A program made the position numbers and the translations under genes. A DNA stretch of 64,000 nt from JANMJD01 sp963847945 (GTDB lineage Bacteria; Actinomycetota; Acidimicrobiia; Acidimicrobiales; Ilumatobacteraceae), in contig CAWKBX010000019.1 of assembly GCA_963847945.1 (NCBI GenBank), positions 124,001 to 188,000 of the forward strand. The letters are read 5' to 3'. The stretch's first letter is position 1. The number at the start of each line of letters is the position of its first letter. The notes under the pieces are model-generated. The model was not told where the DNA came from. It saw nothing but the letters and a program-made list of their open reading frames with translations, and searched no databases. This document shows positions 63,171-64,000 of the stretch, piece by piece.

Positions 63171-64000
63171 CAGCGAGGAGCCGTTACACCTGGCGGTCAG
63201 GTCAAGGATTCGCGGCTCGGGTATTCGCGTCGGTCCGTCCGCTTCTTTGATTCGGTCGGCCAACTGCTTCCGGAGCTCCAACGAGAACGTCCGGCGGACG
63301 AAGCCATCAGCGGCAGGCGGATCATGTGGTCGGCGTACCGCGTCCAGTTCGCATTGCCAGGAGTCGACGTCCGCAGGGTCGCTGAACGACGACTATCCCG
63401 ACACCGAGCAGCGCGCCGGCGCGTTCGATGCGTGAGAACTTCTCCGTGGCCGCGCTGCGCTCGGTCAACGCGGACGTATGCACCAGCAGGTACGCGTAGG
63501 TCGCACCCTGACTGTTCTCTGCTGCCTCATAAATCGCAGGTACGTCCAAGTTCGCGATCGTCTTCACCTCGAACGCGAAGAGGTCCACGGCAATGTCCGG
63601 CGAGAATTCGAACGCCCGAATTGATGCGACAGCAACATCGGTGCGGCGCCACGTGCCACCGACCCTGGTGCCACCCTTCGCCCCGACAACCTCGGCCTGG
63701 GTCCAGGCAAAAGTTCTCGGCCCGAAACGGCGTTCGACCCACCTGGAAACAGCATTGGCGACGGGCACGTAAAGCTTCGCCTCGGACAGCACCTCGACGG
63801 TCGGGACCGCCGCGCCGTCAGCAAGCCGCACACTGCCACCCCTGCCACGACCGCGGTCGATCAAGCCCAACTGGACGAGCTCAACCTGGACCCCGTAATA
63901 GCGACGCTCCCCCCACTTCAGAGCCGTTCGCAACTTTTGGTTGCCCACCGACCCCTCATGCTGGCCCAGCCGAGCGAGAAAGAGATGTTGGTCGGCACTG
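63129..64000 (-). CDS. winged-helix plus nuclease-like protein, 5' end outside the window, one frameshift
   Basis: Open to the window edge: HLFLARLGQHEGSVGNQKLR, TALKWGERRYYGVQVELVQL, GLIDRGRGRGGSVRL form a winged helix. Then TDVAVASIRAFEFSPDIAVD, LFAFEVKTIANLDVPAIYEA, where Asp followed by E-V-K fits a PD-(D/E)xK nuclease core, and TYAYLLVHTS. At about 63,380 the frame stops (63,322) but a one-base change continues ADVDSWQCELDAVRRPHDPP, FSLELRKQLADRI through the right half of site U and, as now arranged, into the IS to 63,129. Suggests a restriction- or defence-type protein whose C-terminus was altered by the IS; inferred. Confidence 0.5.
63183..63230 (+). repeat. cassette site U, right part
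   Basis: Begins GTTACACC after the IS and contains the right element CTCGGGTATTCGCG from 63216. Together with 61813-61824 the spacing is 45 nt. Confidence 0.7.

Larger units (their letters stand above)
61825..63182 (+). mobile_element. IS110-family insertion sequence, copy 2
   Basis: 1358 bp, same ends as copy 1 (first bases ATCTTGTGATGATGGGGG, last GAGGAGCC). Right end GCGAGGAG versus GAGAGGAG in copy 1. Inserted in the same orientation and at the same site position as copy 1. The transposase is more damaged. Confidence 0.85.

Noticed and set aside
35077..63230. CRISPR array as explanation of the regularly recurring 60-bp sites
   Set aside because: Intervals are 0.4-6 kb and contain genes, sites diverge internally and have paired inverted ends; no cas genes.

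Overview
High-GC actinobacterial DNA, most like a free-living Acidimicrobiia (Ilumatobacter-type) genome. I infer this from the gene families: F420/LLM oxidoreductase, several APH-type phosphotransferases next to acyl-CoA dehydrogenases and CoA ligases, COG2159 amidohydrolases, DUF35 OB-fold protein, DUF222 fragment. No rRNA or tRNA gene was recognised. Many chromosomal genes (9-26 kb especially) are interrupted by single-base frameshifts while clean genes lie beside them (26-27 kb, 29.5-35 kb). This density looks more like sequence or assembly error than decay, so coordinates of frameshifted genes span the whole reading.

Region 1 (1-35 kb) is catabolic chromosome: CoA ligases, acyl-CoA dehydrogenases, enoyl-CoA hydratase, a thiolase-like protein, phosphotransferases, a formylglycine-type sulfatase, a MetE-like protein, cupin, hydrolases and a tandem-domain TetR regulator. 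A seven-gene minus-strand operon (25.9 down to 18.7 kb: VOC protein, amidohydrolase, two acyl-CoA dehydrogenases, alpha/beta hydrolase, thiolase, CoA ligase) looks like a degradation pathway for a CoA-activated organic acid. Five promoters share a palindrome TGACA-N4-TGTCA, so one TetR-type repressor may coordinate the region. It also holds an AAC(2')-type acetyltransferase, a TetM/OtrA-type ribosomal protection protein lacking part of domain IV, a sortase-anchored surface protein, and five tandem 92-bp hairpin-rich repeats between divergent genes.

Region 2 (35-63.3 kb) is accessory and organised differently. Short unrelated genes (VapBC, small toxin-like pairs, retropepsin-like protease, tyrosinase cluster, deaminase, ArsR/ICMT/DUF3703, GNAT, lipoproteins, GDPD) in both orientations are separated by copies of one about 60-bp site. 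The site has a left element CCGRTATCCACC and a right element YYCGRTATCG, 43-45 nt apart in almost every copy, all in one orientation, with an imperfect inverted repeat between the ends. This looks like an integron-type cassette array whose attC-like sites do not resemble class 1-type attC. A XerC/D-like tyrosine recombinase (36,980-37,918) sits inside the array with a site about 80 bp upstream.

Two copies of an IS110-family element (53.4 and 61.8 kb) each interrupt one site at the same nucleotide, directly after the left element. Removing either restores a site of the standard 45-nt spacing. The long non-coding left end of the IS, where IS110 bridge RNAs are encoded, contains the 10-mer GGTATCCACC, identical to the targeted left element. 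A separate two-recombinase-plus-small-protein module (50.66-53.31 kb) is bounded by about 33-bp inverted repeats. The window ends in a winged-helix/nuclease-like gene that continues past the edge.
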